The notes below the pieces were generated by a model. The model saw only the letters and a list, made by a program, of their open reading frames with translations. It made no database searches and was not told where the DNA came from. The translations under genes were made by a program, and so were the position numbers. A stretch of 15,856 bases of DNA from JAFHCF01 sp048497495 (GTDB lineage: Bacteria > Pseudomonadota > Alphaproteobacteria > Rhizobiales > Ancalomicrobiaceae), in NCBI GenBank assembly GCA_048497495.1, contig JAFHCF010000124.1, forward strand, positions 1 to 15,856. Reading direction: 5' to 3'. Of this stretch, positions 14,710 to 15,856 are shown piece after piece. Position 1 is the stretch's first letter, and the number at the start of each line of letters is the position of its first letter.

Positions 14710-15819
14710 ATGAAGAAGTATCTCATCGCCACGGCCGTCGTCACCGCATTGGCGGGTGCGACCGGGGTGCAGGCGCAAGAAAAGGTCGTCAACGTCTACA
14801 ACTGGTCGGATTACATCGACCCGACGATCCTCGAGGACTTCACCAAGGAGACCGGGATCAAGGTCAAGTACGACGTCTTCGATTCCAACGAGTTGCTCGA
14901 GACCAAGCTGCTCGCCGGCAAGACCGGCTACGACGTGGTGGTGCCGTCGGGCAACTTCCTCGGGCGGCAGATCCAGACCGGCGTGTTCACCCCGCTCGAC
15001 AAGTCGAAATTGCCGAACCTCAAGAACATGTGGCCGGTGATCACCGAAATCCTCGCCAAATACGACCCCGGCAACAAGTATGCCGTCAACTACATGTGGG
15101 GCACCACCGGCATCGGCTACAACGTCGCCAAGATCAAGGAACTGGTACCCGACGCGCCGCTCGACAGCTGGAAGCTGGCGCTCGATCCGAAATACGTCCT
15201 GAAGCTGAAAGGCTGCGGGGTGATGATGCTCGACGCGCCCGACGAAATCGTCCCGGGGGTGATGAACTATCTCGGCCTCGATCCGGATTCCAAGAAGACC
15301 GAGGACCTGAAGAAGGCGGCGGAGTACTTCAAGAAGATCCGTCCGGCGATCCGTAAGTTCCATTCCTCCGAATACATCAACGCGCTCGCCAACGGCGACG
15401 TCTGCATGGTCGTCGGTTGGTCCGGTGACATCAAGCAGGCCGCCTCGCGCGCCGAGGAGAAGAACAAGACCATTCAGGATCCGAAGAAGAAGATCGAGAT
15501 CGGTTACATCATCCCCAAGGAAGGCGCCTATATGTTCTTCGACAACTTCGTCATTCCGAAGGATGCGACGAATGTCGAGGAAGCCTACACCTTCATCAAC
15601 TACATGATGCGGCCGGAAGTGATCGCCAAGGCGTCGAACTTCATCCAGTACCCGAGCGGCAATCTGGAAGCGCAGAAGTTCGTCGACAAGGCGATCCTGG
15701 AGGACCGGAGCATCTATCCGTCGGAAGAGACGATGAAGAAGCTCTACGTCATCTCGCCCTTCGACCAGAAGTCGCAGCGCGAGCTGACCTCGGTGTGGCG
15801 TCAGATGAAGCGCAAGTGA
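14710..15819 (+). CDS. potF: Periplasmic putrescine/polyamine-binding protein of ABC transporter (PotF/SpuD-like)
   Basis: A 369-residue secreted binding protein that delivers polyamines to an inner-membrane ABC transporter. Residues 1-22 form a signal peptide (MKKYLIATAVV core) with cleavage likely after VQA. The ligand pocket of E. coli PotF is kept: NWSDY (W32, S33, Y35), PSGN (S80), LDAPDE (D178/E179), GWSGD (W237, D240) and FFD (F276, D278); the correspondence is from memory of PotF. This points to putrescine, with spermidine or agmatine possible. ATG at 14710 begins the signal peptide and has an AGGAAGAGGG region upstream; the frame is open to 14662. A terminator separates it from the synthetase, so it has its own promoter within about 110 bases. 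The ATPase and permease genes (potGHI-like) probably lie beyond the window. Confidence 0.93.
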   Translation: MKKYLIATAVVTALAGATGVQAQEKVVNVYNWSDYIDPTILEDFTKETGIKVKYDVFDSNELLETKLLAGKTGYDVVVPSGNFLGRQIQTGVFTPLDKSKLPNLKNMWPVITEILAKYDPGNKYAVNYMWGTTGIGYNVAKIKELVPDAPLDSWKLALDPKYVLKLKGCGVMMLDAPDEIVPGVMNYLGLDPDSKKTEDLKKAAEYFKKIRPAIRKFHSSEYINALANGDVCMVVGWSGDIKQAASRAEEKNKTIQDPKKKIEIGYIIPKEGAYMFFDNFVIPKDATNVEEAYTFINYMMRPEVIAKASNFIQYPSGNLEAQKFVDKAILEDRSIYPSEETMKKLYVISPFDQKSQRELTSVWRQMKRK

Positions 15820-15833
15820 GAGGAATCTCGACC

Positions 15834-15856
15834 CGTCACGCCCGCGTGGCGTGACG
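15834..15856 (+). terminator. Hairpin after the binding-protein gene, terminator or attenuator
   Basis: CGTCACGCC (15834-15842) and GGCGTGACG (15848-15856) pair perfectly over 9 bp around a 5-base loop, 15 bases after the stop codon. The window ends at the last stem base, so a T tract cannot be seen. Binding-protein genes are often followed by such a hairpin, which lets them be expressed more strongly than the transporter genes after them. Confidence 0.6.

Noticed and set aside
15036..15045. GGTGATCACC inside the binding-protein gene, and the similar CCGTGATCACGG near 9680, as further operators
   Set aside because: Both are inside coding sequence, lack the flanking ATGTG/CACA(A/T), and are explained by codon choice.
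1..15856. CRISPR arrays, tRNA or rRNA genes, transposases and integrases
   Set aside because: I saw no regularly spaced repeats, no tRNA-like cloverleaf and no recombinase motifs in any frame provided. A short RNA gene could still be missed by eye.

Overview
The window comes from a high-GC chromosome (hand counts give about 70% GC in the metabolic genes). GC-rich codons, the gene families and the layout of the polyamine genes suggest an alphaproteobacterium, most likely in the Hyphomicrobiales. That placement is an inference. No rRNA, tRNA, CRISPR array or insertion sequence was seen.

Region 1 (1-2153, minus strand) holds one large gene for a membrane-anchored cytochrome c with five CXXCH haem sites. 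It reads as a fusion: a triheme dehydrogenase-type cytochrome subunit, then a diheme domain resembling thiosulfate dehydrogenase TsdA.

Region 2 (about 2256-5889) is a compact plus-strand cassette of lower GC (about 53-57% in most lines counted) between minus-strand genes. Its three genes are joined by two TGATG stop/start overlaps: a SIR2-type NADase-like protein, a HerA-type hexameric ATPase, and a 69-residue KTSC-domain protein. SIR2-HerA is a known phage-defence pair that acts by NAD+ depletion. The coupled KTSC gene is the unusual part and the best candidate here for an undescribed system component. Imperfect inverted repeats (core AAGCGGACGCT) lie on both sides, and a run of G tracts able to form a G-quadruplex lies just outside the left one.

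Region 3 (5930-12151, minus strand) starts with a gamma-glutamylputrescine synthetase-like enzyme, then a class III putrescine aminotransferase, a PuuB-like FAD oxidase, a transglutaminase-like protein and an SPFH/prohibitin-family membrane protein. The first three fit putrescine breakdown; the last two are co-directional, but their link to the pathway is uncertain.

Region 4 (12169-15856) is the control and uptake part. A GntR/FCD repressor gene sits between two glutamine-synthetase-family genes. Each of those has a promoter of the form TTGAC(A/G)-17/18 bp-CA(G/C)AAT whose -10 box is overlapped by the same palindrome (ATGTGATCACA). The simplest model is that this GntR protein represses both synthetase genes and is released when polyamines or a breakdown product are present. 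The second synthetase gene ends in a clear intrinsic terminator. It is followed by a PotF/SpuD-like periplasmic putrescine-binding protein whose gene ends in a hairpin at the window edge, probably ahead of the remaining ABC transporter genes.
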